Below are positions 46,750 through 59,035 of a DNA stretch of 64,000 nucleotides, piece after piece. The DNA lies in contig NC_081410.1 of the NCBI RefSeq assembly GCF_030272615.1, positions 119,288,640 through 119,352,639 on the forward strand, read 5' to 3'. The translations under genes were made by a program, and so were the position numbers. This DNA is from Cryptomeria japonica (Eukaryota > Streptophyta > Pinopsida > Cupressales > Cupressaceae). Each line of letters starts with the position of its first letter. The stretch's first letter is position 1. Under the pieces are notes generated by a model, which did not search any database, was not told the DNA's origin, and was given only the letters and a program-made list of their open reading frames with translations.

Positions 46750-49700
46750 GACGAGCAATGGTACCAATTCTCCAGTCAAAGAGCTTAACCTAAAAGTGTT
46801 CTCGCGTAAAATTTCAGCTATTTGGTAAGGACCTAACCACAACCTTTCAAACTTGTGATGATCACCTTTCTTCTCCCTGGCCTTGTCCCATAGCAGACTA
46901 GATCAGAGATCCGAAAAGATTTCACCTTGGCCCTTTTATCAAACCATTGCTTAACAATGGCTTGGTGCTTGGCAAAGTGTTGTAGAGTATTAATCCTTTT
47001 TTCATCAAGTCTTAATAAATGTAAGAGGCAAACCTCTACCTGATCCTCAATTTCAAGTTCTTTCATTAATTGGTGGACCGGTATTTGTAAGTTGATTGGG
47101 AAGACAGGGGTCTGGTTGTAGGCAAGGTAATATGGAGAAGTTCCCAAGGTGGCTTTTACTCTGGTTCGATCAGCCCATAAGGCGTATCTCAATTGATTAT
47201 GCCAATCCCTGGGGTTTTTCTCAAGTAGCTTCTGGATGACATCTAGAATGTTCTTGTTCATGGATTCAGCTACTCCATTACCTTGCGGGTAATAGTTGGA
47301 TGAAAATTTTAATATCACTTTATACTCGTATGACCATTGCATCAACTGTGCAGAAGTAAAAGCGGGACCATTGTCACATACAAGAGCGAACGGCATATTG
47401 AACCTGGTGATGATATGCTCTTCAATAAATTTCAAGACCACCTTAGTAGTAGCATTCCGGCATGCAATGGCTTATGTCCACCGAGTACAATAATCCGTCA
47501 CAGTAAGAATAAACTTATGTCCTACAAATGAGTTAGGATTAATAATACCTACGAAATCTAGTGCCCATTGAGCAAAAGGTCTTACCTCGAACACTGGTTG
47601 GAGAGGCATAGTGGGATTTCTTTCTCTAGAGGTTGCAATTTGGCACGTATGGCAGTGACGAACATGCTCATGAGTATCCTTAAATATGCTAGGCCAATAA
47701 TATCCAACCTTCAAGATTTGATGTGTAGTGGCATTCGCTAACCCATGACCTGTACCATATTTCCTGTGAAATTCCTCAATCATATTATGCACCGAAGGTA
47801 GATACCTTCATAATTTTTTCTATGGAGTGTCAAATTATTGATCATATAATTGGCACTTTTGAGCCTTGATGCTCATCTTTGCGTGGTTATCAACCCCTCA
47901 GGACACCTATTATTCAGTAATATAAATACCAAATCCATGTACCAGGGGTCCTGAGTGAATGACTTCAACGTATATTGTTGGCATTGGATTTGAGGGATGT
48001 CGGTCGCCATGGCCTGAGACAATCCTTGGCCTCGGACTAACTTCATTGGATGCATCTCTAAGTCAAATTCTTGCAATATTGCCATCCATTTCCCTCGACA
48101 TTCTCCTAGTTCAGACTGCATGAGTAGTGACTTCACTGCTTGGTCAGGGACAATCACATAAATTTTACTCCCCAAGATGTAATGCCTAAACTTCTTGACT
48201 ACTCTTACCAATGCAAAGGCATGTTTTTCAAGAGAAGAATATCTAACCTCAACACTTTTGAAAGGAGAGCTCATAAATGCAATAGGCTTCTCATCCCCTA
48301 CTTGCCTCTGCATCAAAACAGTCGCTCCTCAGTGTAGCGAAGCAAAAAAATATATGTAAAATGACAACATGTAATCAGGGCTAGTTAGCACAAGAGCTTC
48401 GGTGATGGATTTCTTGATCTGGGCAAAAGCCTCTTTTGCTTCAGTTGTCCATTCGACCTTAGCATCCTTCTTCATCATTTCATTCAATGGCTTGACTATT
48501 TCTGCAAACCCAGTAATAAACTTTCTAACAAAATTGATCTTCCCAAAGAAAGATCTCATCTCCTTTTTATTGTCGGGCATTTGTAACTTCAATAATGCTT
48601 CTACCCGATCTGGGTCTATAAATATCCCCCTCTCAGAGATTACGTGGCCAAGTAGCTTTCCTTCAGCCACTCCAAACACACATTTCTTGGGGTTAAGGGA
48701 AATCCCATATCTCCGACATCTCTCCAATACCTTTTGAAGGTGGTTTGGGTGGTCTTCTCTGACCTTGGAAAATGTCGTCAAATCGTCCATATAAATAATG
48801 ATGCATTTTCCAATCAGTTCCTTAAAACCCGTATCCATCGCTCGTTGGAAGGTTGCCCCAGCATTAATCAACCCGAATGGCATTCTTTTGTATGCATATG
48901 TTCCCCATTTCATTGTAAACGCTATCTTCATATGATCCTCATAGTTCACCAATACCTGGTTATATCCTGAATAACCATCTAAAAATGACATCATTTGCGA
49001 ACCATTTACTATTTGTAGTACTTCATCCAAAGAAGGGAGCACGTAATTATCTTTCTCGGAGGCTTTGTTGAGATTGCAAAAGTCCACACAAAGCTATATT
49101 TCTCCATTTTTTTTCCACACTGGTACCAAATTAGCAACCCAAGTAGAATGTCATACCGGAAATATAATCTTAGTGGAAAGTAACTTTTGTACTTCCTTGA
49201 AAATCAAGGGTTCTATTAGCGCATTGACTGGACGTTGTTTTTGTCGGAACGACTTTATGTTAGTTTTTAGGGGAATCACATGGGTGATCATTTTTGCATC
49301 GAATGTCTTTAAATCTTCATACCCCCATGCTATTACATCAATGAACTCTTTCAAGATCTGTATCAGTTTTTCTCTTTCATTTTGAGTGCAAATCTTCCCA
49401 ATATAGACAATATTATGGGGTTCATACTTTCTGACATCTGAATATGTTGTTAGTCTCTCCTTTACTCTAGGGTCTGAATCAAAAAGTCTCTCCAGGGTGA
49501 CCATCCCTTTAGGAATAACATTAGTTGGTAAATCCAAAATATCAACATTACCTTCGATATTAAGATCATCCGATTTGTCTTCCTCATCAATAATTTGATC
49601 TTCAAAAGCTCTTGAATTGGCAAGAAAGGCTAGAATGTGGGTATCATCCTGAAAGACTTGGAAGTGTTTGATATTATTAGGTGCAATAGGTATAGAGATT

Positions 49701-50518
49701 AATTCCACATAGAACTTCTTTAAAGGGGATTGGCTTACTGGTTCTAATGTACCGGCAGCTACGGCTAGCGCATCAGGTATTCCGTTTACTTTCCTAGGTA
49801 CCAGTTGAATATCGAAAGCATCAAAATCCTCAATCAGATCCCACACTCTATTCCAATACGTTGCTAACCTTTTATCATGGTACGCATATTGGCTTCTCAC
49901 TTGTTTAACCACCAGCTCAGAATCTCCTTGCACCTTCAAACACTTTGCCCCCTTCTTATGAGCAAACAATAATCCTCTAACTAGGGCCTTGTACTCTGTC
50001 ATGTTATTAGTACAAGGGAATTGGAGTCGGTAAGAAGCTAAAAGGGTTTTCCCTTTTGGGTTCATTAACTCTATGCCTGCTCCACTGCCTTGCTTGGATC
50101 TTGACCCATCAAACTTTAAAAACCATATTTCATCTTTTGGTCTCTTCACATTTTTCACCTTTGGGTCAATGATCAGGTTAGCTTCCGGAGGGGATTGCTG
50201 CTTCTCAAACTCGAGGTCTTGTGACAATTGAGGTTGTTCAATTTTAGGTTGCATAAACACTTCAGTAGTGTTAGGAAAAACCTATTCCAATTGAAGTTGA
50301 AGTTGAGATTGTGTTTCTTCTTGGTGCTCAAGAGAAATATCTTCCTCTTCATTTTTAACAATCTCAATTGCAAGAATCTCATGGTTGTATTCTTTAGGTA
50401 AGGTAGTCTTCTCTACAGGGTCAATTGTTTGGGGCTCTAATCCTTCACAAATTAGACCTTGAACTTCCTCCATATTGATGGTATGATCATCTTCTTCGTA
50501 TGGAACCAGACTCATCAA
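46750..50518 (-). pseudogene. pol region of the giant element: aRNase H, RT, RNase H, integrase
   Basis: Retroelement fossil. In coding order: an archaeal-type RNase H at about 50135-49750, with the four acidic positions in FDGS, MTEY, QGDSELVV and IPDALA; reverse transcriptase at 49260-48329, with RMPFGLINAGATFQRAM and IIIYMDDLTTFS; a normal Ty3/gypsy RNase H at 48316-47873, with YSSLEKHAFALVRVVKKFRH; and integrase at 47792-46833, with the zinc-binding region ending HVRHCHTCQIA, then WALDFVGIINP, VCDNGPAFTS and YYPQGNGVAESMN. Two RNase H domains flank the RT. The region is broken. A further acidic stretch (50282-50518) joins it to the protease part. Confidence 0.85.
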
Positions 50519-50578
50519 CTTCGTAATCTCATTCTGACATGGGATACACGAAACTTCTGAGTGCTCCTCATGATGTAT

Positions 50579-53457
50579 CTAACACCATTTCGGAAGCAAC
50601 AACTCTTGTATCTTCATATTGTCTCCCAACAAACACATTCCTTGTTGTACTGCTGTAGCAAACTCTTTGACCCGCCTTCTATATGCGGTCTTGTCTGCTT
50701 GAAATAATTGAAGAGGAGCTGGTGCAGAGAAAGTAAGAATCTCATTGACCCTGTAAACTCTTGGACTTACTTCAGCAAACGCCACTTCATTGAGAGCACC
50801 ATAATCTGTGACTAAGTTCTTCAATTTAGGCTCGCTATCAATTCGGATCTGGTTGCTTACTCCTTTCCATGGAAGCCATAAGTACGTAAAACAAGTTGAG
50901 AAATATCCTCCCAACATCTTGGAACAATCCCTACTAAGGAGCATCCCATAAACTTCTAGAATATCCACTGCTTGAATGTCAATATAACGAGATATTTGGG
51001 GATCATCACCTAATTGGATGTATACATCTTTCAATTCTTCGATGACATTAACCTCAATTTTGTCTAGTTGCACCACCTTACTATTTGCACGTATTGGTTG
51101 AAGTCTGAGTTGTTGACATATAGAGTAGGGCATTACGTTTCCTGAAGCTCCTGAATATACCAAACAGTTATGTAAATTCTTTCCACATATCCTCAAACTC
51201 AGTAAAAATGGTGGATTTTCTATTGCATCACTATTGGCATTAGCTTTGAATTCATTAAGGTCTATCATCTTAACCTCATTACTCTGTGTTTCTAATAATT
51301 CCAACTTTCTAAGGAGAGCCCTCTTCTGTTCAGGGAAATATCTCAATACTTCCATTAAGGACATAGTGGTGGCAGTCCTTTCCATCTCCTTAGTAATGTC
51401 AAATGATCCTTTCAGAACATAATATTGCCCTTGAACTTGTCTAGGGCGTGTTCCTTGGAAAACCTGAGGAGGGCGAGGATTGTTGCTTGCATTAGCGTCA
51501 AGAGGTACGAACCCACCCATCGGGGGAGGTGGCTCCGTTAATGGAGCTTTGCGTTGACTCCTAAGATTGTAATTATTCCTGGTCTGAAAGGCCTAAGCAT
51601 CGTAGACACATGGTTCACCTTCAGCTTCAACCTGAAATTCTCTACACATGAAAGTACCGACCAACATGGTAGTATTAACCTTATCAGGTTCATCATTGGA
51701 ACAACCTTTGGGATGAGAGTCAGCTTGAGCAATTCTTATGATTTTCTCGAACTGAGCATAATTAACCTCAGAATGCACAGCTATGTCATGCAACCTGCAC
51801 CAATTTGTTAGCAAATTCATATCAGCAAGGTTAACACTTTGTGTGTGGTTTGGTTTATCTCATGCATCCGGGTGATCATGGTTCACCCCACCGTTATTCG
51901 GACCCGTATTCCACTCCCTATAATGTTTGTTGTTGTACCTTGGATTTTGATTCTTTTTATTGTAGTTCTGTTGATTATTATATGGTTGGGATTTATTATA
52001 CCCTCCTAGAGGATTCATCTTTAGCTGGCTCAAGTCTAAAGTAACCTGTGAGATCATTTTCTTTAAGGCTTCTACTTTAGTGGAAATATGAGATCCTTTA
52101 TTCTTGGGTGCCATAGTTGGAGGTTGGTTCCCTAAATTAGTATTGTCAAATTATTGATTTCTGACTTGCGCTTGACCAACATATTGTGTTTGAGTGGGGG
52201 CGGTATTGGTACCATTTTGCCAAGTCGATGCTTGAGCAGCAAACTGTTGATTCGCCTGAGGTTGGGGTGCATAGATTGTCATGGTATTCATTGTTGGGGC
52301 ACCTACAGGTAGAGACAAGGGTACACCTGGGAGTTGATTGTAGTTTCCTTGATTCACCCCTATAAGTAAATTATATCTGATCCCTCCCGGGGTTTGATTC
52401 AACACATGATTCATGCTAATTGCTAATGTGAAGACTTTTGCCAAGGTGTCCCTTTGATCTTGAGGAACACTCTTCTTAATAAACATAGCAAACCAAGGGT
52501 CAATAGATCTTAGATATGATTTGATGGCTATGTTAGGCGCTACCTGGTAAGGGGCTTGTAGCCTCTTGAATGCCCTTTGGAAGCTAGCATTAAAAGTTGT
52601 TAATGGCTCATTTGGCGATTTCTTAAGAGAAGCGAACTAGTGGTATAATGTCTCGGGGTCTACGTACACTCGGAATTGATCAAAGAAGGCCTTCTCCAAG
52701 AGGTACCAACCTGTGATAGAATTTGTAGGTAAGGTTAAGTACCAATTGTATTCATTCTCCCCAAGTGAATATGGCAAGAGTCTACATACTACATCTTGGT
52801 GTTCAATATGATTACGAACAACTGCATCTTTGAATGCTTCAATATGTTCATCAGCTGTTCGTCCCCCTAAATAATAAAATTTGCTGCCAAATTTGTCCGA
52901 GTTTCTTGGTAGGTCATGTATACCCCCTAGTATGGTGCCTAGTGGTGTGGTGTCTTGGTTGAACTAGGCCATTGAAGGTGGTGTCGGTGGACGTTGAGTC
53001 ACAAAAGGTGCAGCGATAGGCTGAGGACTAGGAATTAGTTGATCTCCTATGTTGAGTATGGATGACTATACTAGTGAGGTTGTTGAGGGTTGTTTCTTAG
53101 CTTTTTCTTCTTTCTCCTAGTGGCAGGTCCTAACTCTACTAAGTCAGATGATGAAGAACCACTCCTAAGGACTCAGTGGAATCTCTTGGGAGAGAAAGAT
53201 GATATACGATCTAGCTTAGTACCTCAATTTTCTGGTTGAGGAGGTGGTTGTGGATTTTCTTGTGGGTTCACCTGAGGATTGAGTTGTCTTTGTATCTCTG
53301 CTTCTATACATATAGCCTTTTGTCTCTCGATGTCCAAGACTTGTCGCATTTGTAACCAATCATTATAATTTCTTGTGTTGTCCCAAGAAAAGTCGTATAG
53401 TTGGGTAAGAATGTCGTCTTGCTCGTTGTTGAGGTTAGGTTGGGTAAAGGGCATCAA
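50579..53457 (-). pseudogene. gag and protease region of the giant element
   Basis: Retroelement fossil. The gag start (53457) carries MMPFTQPNLNNEQDDILTQL. The capsid-like part at 52.4-53.0 kb includes NEYNWYLTLPTNSITGWYLL and PNEPLTTFNASFQRAF, typical plant Ty3/gypsy gag. An Asn/Gln-rich linker follows (51860-52486). The protease-containing part (50579-51520) has PPFLLSLRICGKNLHNCLVY followed by a GASGNVMP context where a retropepsin active site is expected. No clear CCHC knuckle was found. The region is broken. Confidence 0.8.
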
Positions 53458-53510
53458 TTCGTCTCCTGGAAGTACCTTATGTGGTTAACCAATGAGGGGA
53501 CTAGTCTAGG

Positions 53511-53527
53511 CCCTCCTTCTAGTGCCA
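53511..53527 (-). other. Primer-binding site candidate
   Basis: On the minus strand TGGCACTAGAAGGAGGG starts eight bases after the LTR end (CA at 53537-53536). It begins with TGG, as needed to pair with a tRNA CCA end. The matching tRNA was not identified. Confidence 0.6.
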
Positions 53528-53535
53528 GTTTCTAT

Positions 53536-56500
53536 TGACGACTATTTTGACACACCCACCAACAGTCAGGTGGCCAATGTGAACACTCACCACCTCTCCT
53601 GAAAAGTAACAAGTTTGGGAAAAATCACTACTCCAAGGTCTCTATAGCCAGGTCTCAATGGTGATGGGCAGCCCAACAGTTGATATGGTTGTACCTGTCA
53701 ACGGGCCTACTGGTAAGACTAGATCTCGCTGATTATGGATAACTGCACTTCCTTTCTTTTTGTATTTTTATGGTTTAAGATTCTCTAGGAAATAAAATGT
53801 GAAGCGTAAAGGGAAACAAGGAAATAACAATAAACACCAATATAATAACAACTTAATGAACTACTCAATTAGTTCCCTGCAATCCAAGCAATTATCAAAT
53901 ATTATCCAAGTTAGCATTCACCAATGAACCTCCAGAAAACCTGCAAAATCATCAATTTCGCAAATCTATGGAAATAAAATCATCAACAATATGGCCTATC
54001 ACAATAATTCTCATACACCACTGACGTGCACAATATGATTCATAAAGTGATAGACAAAAAAATTAAACCATGTTGCTAACTCCAAATAATAGACGTTACC
54101 AAATTACACAGAACAATTTGGTAGAATATGAACGTAGATCAGGTAATCTACAAGCTACTTCTCATATTAATCTCAATGAATGTATAACAAAAATAACTCA
54201 AACTTCTTAACAATATGCAAAATATTCTAAAATCTCTAAGTAGGCCACAAATCATCAATTTGGGATCCTTACAAATGAATCCAACTTCTCAATTTATAGA
54301 AGTTCTCTACCCTATGATCTAGGAAATAAACCTACCCTAAATTAAGAACTAAAACTAGGAGTCGCAGTTAACTTGCAAGTTTTTGCCTCGAAACTCCACT
54401 TAGCAACTACGAAACAGAGACTGCATGAGCACTACGAAGACCATGTTGGGTGAGCCACGTTTTCATGGCCATACAAAATTTCTATCAAAATTGGAGCTTC
54501 AGTAGGAGCTGTAGCTGAAAATACAAGTTTAAAGATCTATGAAAAAGCTTTGCTATTTTAAGCAACTGTGCCTTTATCTCTTATTCCTTGGGAAAAGCTC
54601 TATAATTATCTATTATGCATGCAACTGCTTGAGCAAGAGGATCAGCTACATGTTTAACTCTAAATTTATATTTCTTCAAAAATTCATCTGCATGCTTCTT
54701 TCCTTCCTCTAACTCCTTCACCGTGCCTGCCACCCCTTGACATTGAGTAATTAGATATGTATACCTATCCATGATGGCAACATCAAACTGGGTCAAAGGT
54801 CCAAGGTGTTGCGCCTCATATGCATCCCATCAATCCAAAACTTTTGGTTGCTCCATTATTCATGTATCAGCTAATCTAAGGCTAAGGGGTCCTAACATAT
54901 CTTTTACAAAGCTCTCATATGACAAAATTTCCCTGAGGAGGAGGTCCCGAATCTCTGTCATATCCTTGATATATTGCTGAAGAATTTCAATCTTCGGCTC
55001 CAACATGTACACATATGACTGCAAGTTTTCGTAACTGTCACCCCCTAAAAGGTCTTCCTCCATTACTATCTCTTCCCCTAGCTGCAATATCTTCTTCAAA
55101 ACTTGGAATGTTTGGTGAAAATGTTCGACTTTCATTCCCATTGTGTGGAACAAGAAGCCAAAGCTCCACCTACTTGTACCGCCTTATGATACATCTCTAT
55201 AGTATCTCGCAAAAATAATCTTATTTTGGCTGCTGCATTTACTTGGGCCCATGACTTGGCTGCAGTGGCCACCCGTCTCACCTCCATGAACGCTTTTACT
55301 TCTTCCTCTGGCAGGAATGAGGTAGATGGCAGGTCATCAGTTCTGCATGAGTCCAAGGGTTTTTTCATTTCAACTAGCAGCTTCTTATATTGTCCTAGTT
55401 GTGCTTTGAGTTCCACGTTGGAAGTATGCTCCTTCTCTACACGTCCTCTGATGACTCTCATGGCTAACTCCAAAGTATCTACCTCCCCCCACTTGGTTTG
55501 TTTGCCCAAATTTATCTGGGATATCTGATATCTAGGAGAATCTTGTCCCTTGGCCTGGGATGGAACTGCCACATCTGCAATCACTTCATCGGAACTACTT
55601 TTCGATAGGCGATGAACAGTTTTCAGCTTCTTAACCTTTGGTGGCTCCTCGATGATTACTTGTTGTAGAGTGACCTTAGGGAGCTTTGCTTTTCTCTTTT
55701 TCTTCTGAAAGGTAAACTCTAGCCATTATGGTATATTTTCATTCCTGTCACCTTGATGTGACACTATATCTGTAGTTATGATATGGACCTCTGCTTGCTC
55801 CTCTGCTTCATCTCTTACTTCTGCTTCCATTTGCCTGGGGTCTTGAGGTGGTATAATTTGACGAGCTAGATTAGTTTGGAGAGCTTGTTGCTTATGTAAC
55901 TCTCCTAGCTTTCCACTAACCTCCTCATTAAATGCCATTTCTTCGTCACCTGCCTCTATTTCCCCTTACCCGACTGCTATATCCTTAAGAAGGTCCTCTT
56001 GATCTTGAGGGGTTCGAATCGGTCTTTCATTCAATATGTCTTCTGCCTCATCCTGTTCTTGCTCACCTTCCAACGGTCATTATTTCTCAAGGTCTTCTTC
56101 CTCCTGATCCAAATCCAACTCAATGTTTCTAACTTTCATTCCTTCAATGGTAGACCTGAAGCCTTGCACTCCAGGCTGCCCTACGAGTATATTGACTAGT
56201 GGTGGTACAGGGGCACTAGTTCCTGGAGCCTATGTGGCATCTATTGAAGGTGGCTGAGTGGGTATCTCCTCAGTAATTTATATATTTTCTTCTTTCTCTT
56301 GGGTACCTTCTCCTTCAGTGTGCCCTATAGATGTCCTCGGTGGGAGAACTTTGGCAAGTGGTACCGCTCCCAATCCATCGGTCACTCCCAGGTCCGTTGC
56401 CTTCTTTAATAATTCAAACTCACTCATCTTTTCCTAGAGTTTCTTGAGTAAGCCCTCAGTACTTTCTTGAGGTTTTACTTCTTCACCTGGATCGGTGGAT

Positions 56501-57703
56501 GTATTTTGCCTCAAGGCTGACCTTGTCTTTCGAGCATACTCCTTATGGCCCCTTGACTAAGGTACCCCTGAAGTGGATTCCTTCTGTTTTTCCTTTGAGA
56601 TGTTGGGCCTTACTCTATGGCGTAACCATTGCTTGGTCCTGTTGATGACCACTTGGGAGACCTTTTCCATATTTGTGTCTTCACTTGCAGACCATTTTAT
56701 TGGGGAGAGGGGCCTTTTATCTATCCTTGATTCCCTATAAGCTAGATCAAGTAAGTCCCCATCATCCCTAAGGTCTTTAGGGAGGTTAGTCTCAATTCTG
56801 AAATCTCTTACCTGTGGCACAGATAACCTGTTATAGCTCTTCTCTCTAACCTCAAAACTGTCTTGCAGGTTGGCCCAAAAGTCCTCTAAGCTGGGCTTGT
56901 GCCCCTCATATGCCTTAGGCATAGCTTGTTTAACTTTCCCGTAGGGATCATAAAATTTCGTAGCATGATCATATTCCTTCAAGTTTAAATCTTGAAGCTT
57001 TTGTTCTGCCAATTTTACTACTTGTATCTTAGAATGTGCAAAGTTCTCAATAGGTACTGAGAAATCAATACCTACTTTATGTTTTGATGACAAAAGTGAC
57101 TGGAGGCCTACAAGTTGCCTTACATATTCCTGCAAAATTATCCTATCATTACAATATTGGGGCAGCAACATTGGGTTCCCCGTGAATCCACTAACCCTGA
57201 TGTAAGTAGAGTGTGGGTTTTGGATGAACCAACATGCCCACTCTCGGACGATGGCCATGGCCTCCAGGCTAATCCGATATCCTGTGTCTCCTATTAATTT
57301 GATTATTATTAGGAAAATGAAGGCATCATTAACTCTCTTGAAATGAGCATTTTCATTGGCTAGAGTGAGTTGGGAATAATACTCCCATACCCTCTTTTGT
57401 CCTTCCTCGTCCCCCAGTTGACCTTCTACCTGTAGCCATGGAAATTTTCCAGCTCTAGCAGCTACCCAAATAACATATGATGTGAAAAAGAACTTTTGGG
57501 TATGCTGGACTTCTTTTATCTGTTTGCAGATATTATCAGAGAGGATATGTGGCCAATCAAAGTATTGTTTCCCTATTAAAATAGTGCTCATGAATTGGAA
57601 CATCCAGGGATGAAAATGCTTGCAATCTGGCTTGATAAAGGCCCTACTAAGCATAATGATTATGTCTCTTTGGGGTTCTTTGAAATCTGCCCTCAGGATC
57701 TCC
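53536..57703 (-). repeat. 5' LTR of the giant element, interrupted at 57703
   Basis: Collinear with 39881-44045. Homology ends at GGATCT (57701), directly before CACTA at 57704. The missing outer 2 kb would correspond to 44.05-46.05 kb and is not found elsewhere in the window. Confidence 0.85.
54581..57654 (-). pseudogene. Reading frame carried inside the 5' LTR copy
   Basis: Retroelement fossil. Same content as the frame in the 3' LTR (40926-44553). One stretch of 365 codons is open here (56557-57654), starting MLSRAFIKPDCKHFHPWMFQ. The start of the frame lies beyond the interruption at 57703. The C-terminal half again looks coiled-coil (RVEKEHTSNVELKAQLGQYK). Broken. Confidence 0.6.
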
Positions 57704-57930
57704 CACTAATACATTTGGACTAGATTTCCAACTGAGGTTTTCGATGGAGAAGGTATATTATGGCCAAATTTGATTTTTTTTGAAAAAATGCCCGCATTCA
57801 TCGTAATTCTGATGAAAATTTCCCATTTGGTTTCGACGAAGAAGGCATTAGCAATGAGAATTTTCTTTTTTTCAAAAAAGTGCTCGAGTTCACCGTAATT
57901 CCGACGACAATGACCATTACTTAAAAAAAA
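57704..57930 (+). repeat. CACTA terminus with two subterminal repeat units
   Basis: Two diverged units of about 90 bp lie side by side. Unit one has GGTTTTCGATGGAGAAGG and CATCGTAATTCTGATGA; unit two has GGTTTCGACGAAGAAGG and CACCGTAATTCCGACGA. Short repeated motifs next to the terminus are typical of CACTA elements, where the element's own proteins bind. Confidence 0.5.
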
Positions 57931-58228
57931 GAAGAGGGGAATTCATTTGTGTATTGCAATCTCGTGTAGGCGTCTATGGCGACTTCAACCCCCAAGAACA
58001 TCAAACCCGCGCCGAAGGCATTTGTGGCATTGCTTGCAATCTCGCACAGGAGGTAGATTCAAATTGCCCTAGTTTTTAATTTCATGTTGCAAAAAATATA
58101 CATGTGGTTGTTAATTGCCCTAGTTTAATCTCGTAAAACCATAGAACTGTGATTGAGGAGTGAGCGTTCAATTTTGTAGAAGCAATCCCTTCCTCCCATA
58201 TATGTGCATGTTGATTGTTCACATGAGA

Positions 58229-59035
58229 TCACATCTCTTTGCAGCATCGATCAAACAATTCATGAGCCTTGTCCATGTTTCCACATTTTGCATTCATGTC
58301 AAGCAGGGCATTTGCAAGTACAACACCTAACAAAATTCCTCTATCCGTTATGCTTTGATGGATGTCCATACCCTGTTCCAAAGCTCCCATTTTTGCACAG
58401 GCAGGGAGGATGCTGGAAAAGGTTGTGGAATTTGGCTTTATGCCTTCCAATTTCATTTGCTTGAAAGTGTCTAAAGCCTTTTCGACAAATCCATTTTATG
58501 CATATCCAGTAATCGTTGCAGTCCACGAGACAACATTTCTTTCAGGCATTCTATCAAATAGTTCACGTGTCTTGTCTATGCTTCCACATTTTGCATACAT
58601 GTCTACCAGGGCAGTTGCAACTACAACATCTGACAAAATTCCTCTATCCTTTATGCTTCGATGAATGTCCATACCCTGTTCCAAATCTCCCATTTTGGCA
58701 CAAGCAGGGAGGATAGTAGCAATGGTCGTGGAATTTGGCTTTACACCTACTGATTGCATTTGCTTGAAAGTTTCTAAAGCCTTCTCAACAAATCTATTTT
58801 GTGCATATCCGACAATCATTGCAGTCTAGGAAACCACATTTCTTTGAGGCAATCCATCAAACAGTTCTCGTGCCTTGTCTATGCTTCCACATTTTGCATA
58901 CATGCTAATAGAGCAGTTGCAACTACATCTGACAAAATTCCTCTATCTTTTATGCTTTGATGGATGTCCATACCCTGTTCCAAAGCTCCTATTTTAGCAC
59001 AGGCTGGGAGTACACTGGCAAACATAACTAAAGAA
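58229..59035 (-). pseudogene. PPR (PLS-class) gene fragment with three repeat blocks
   Basis: On the minus strand three blocks of about 100 codons repeat at 299-303-bp spacing (CCATACCCTGTTCCAAA at 58366, 58669, 58968). Each has the PPR pattern [60 protein letters not shown] and RNVVSWTATITGYA, that is one P-L-S triplet. PPR proteins of this class bind organellar RNA. Neither a start, an organelle-targeting peptide nor the C-terminal E/DYW domains are present. The outermost block (about 58.83-58.95 kb) carries small deletions that shift the frame (CATGCTAATAG against CATGTCTACCAGG), and the innermost ends in CCKEM where the others read MPERN. It is a non-functional fragment. Confidence 0.85.
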
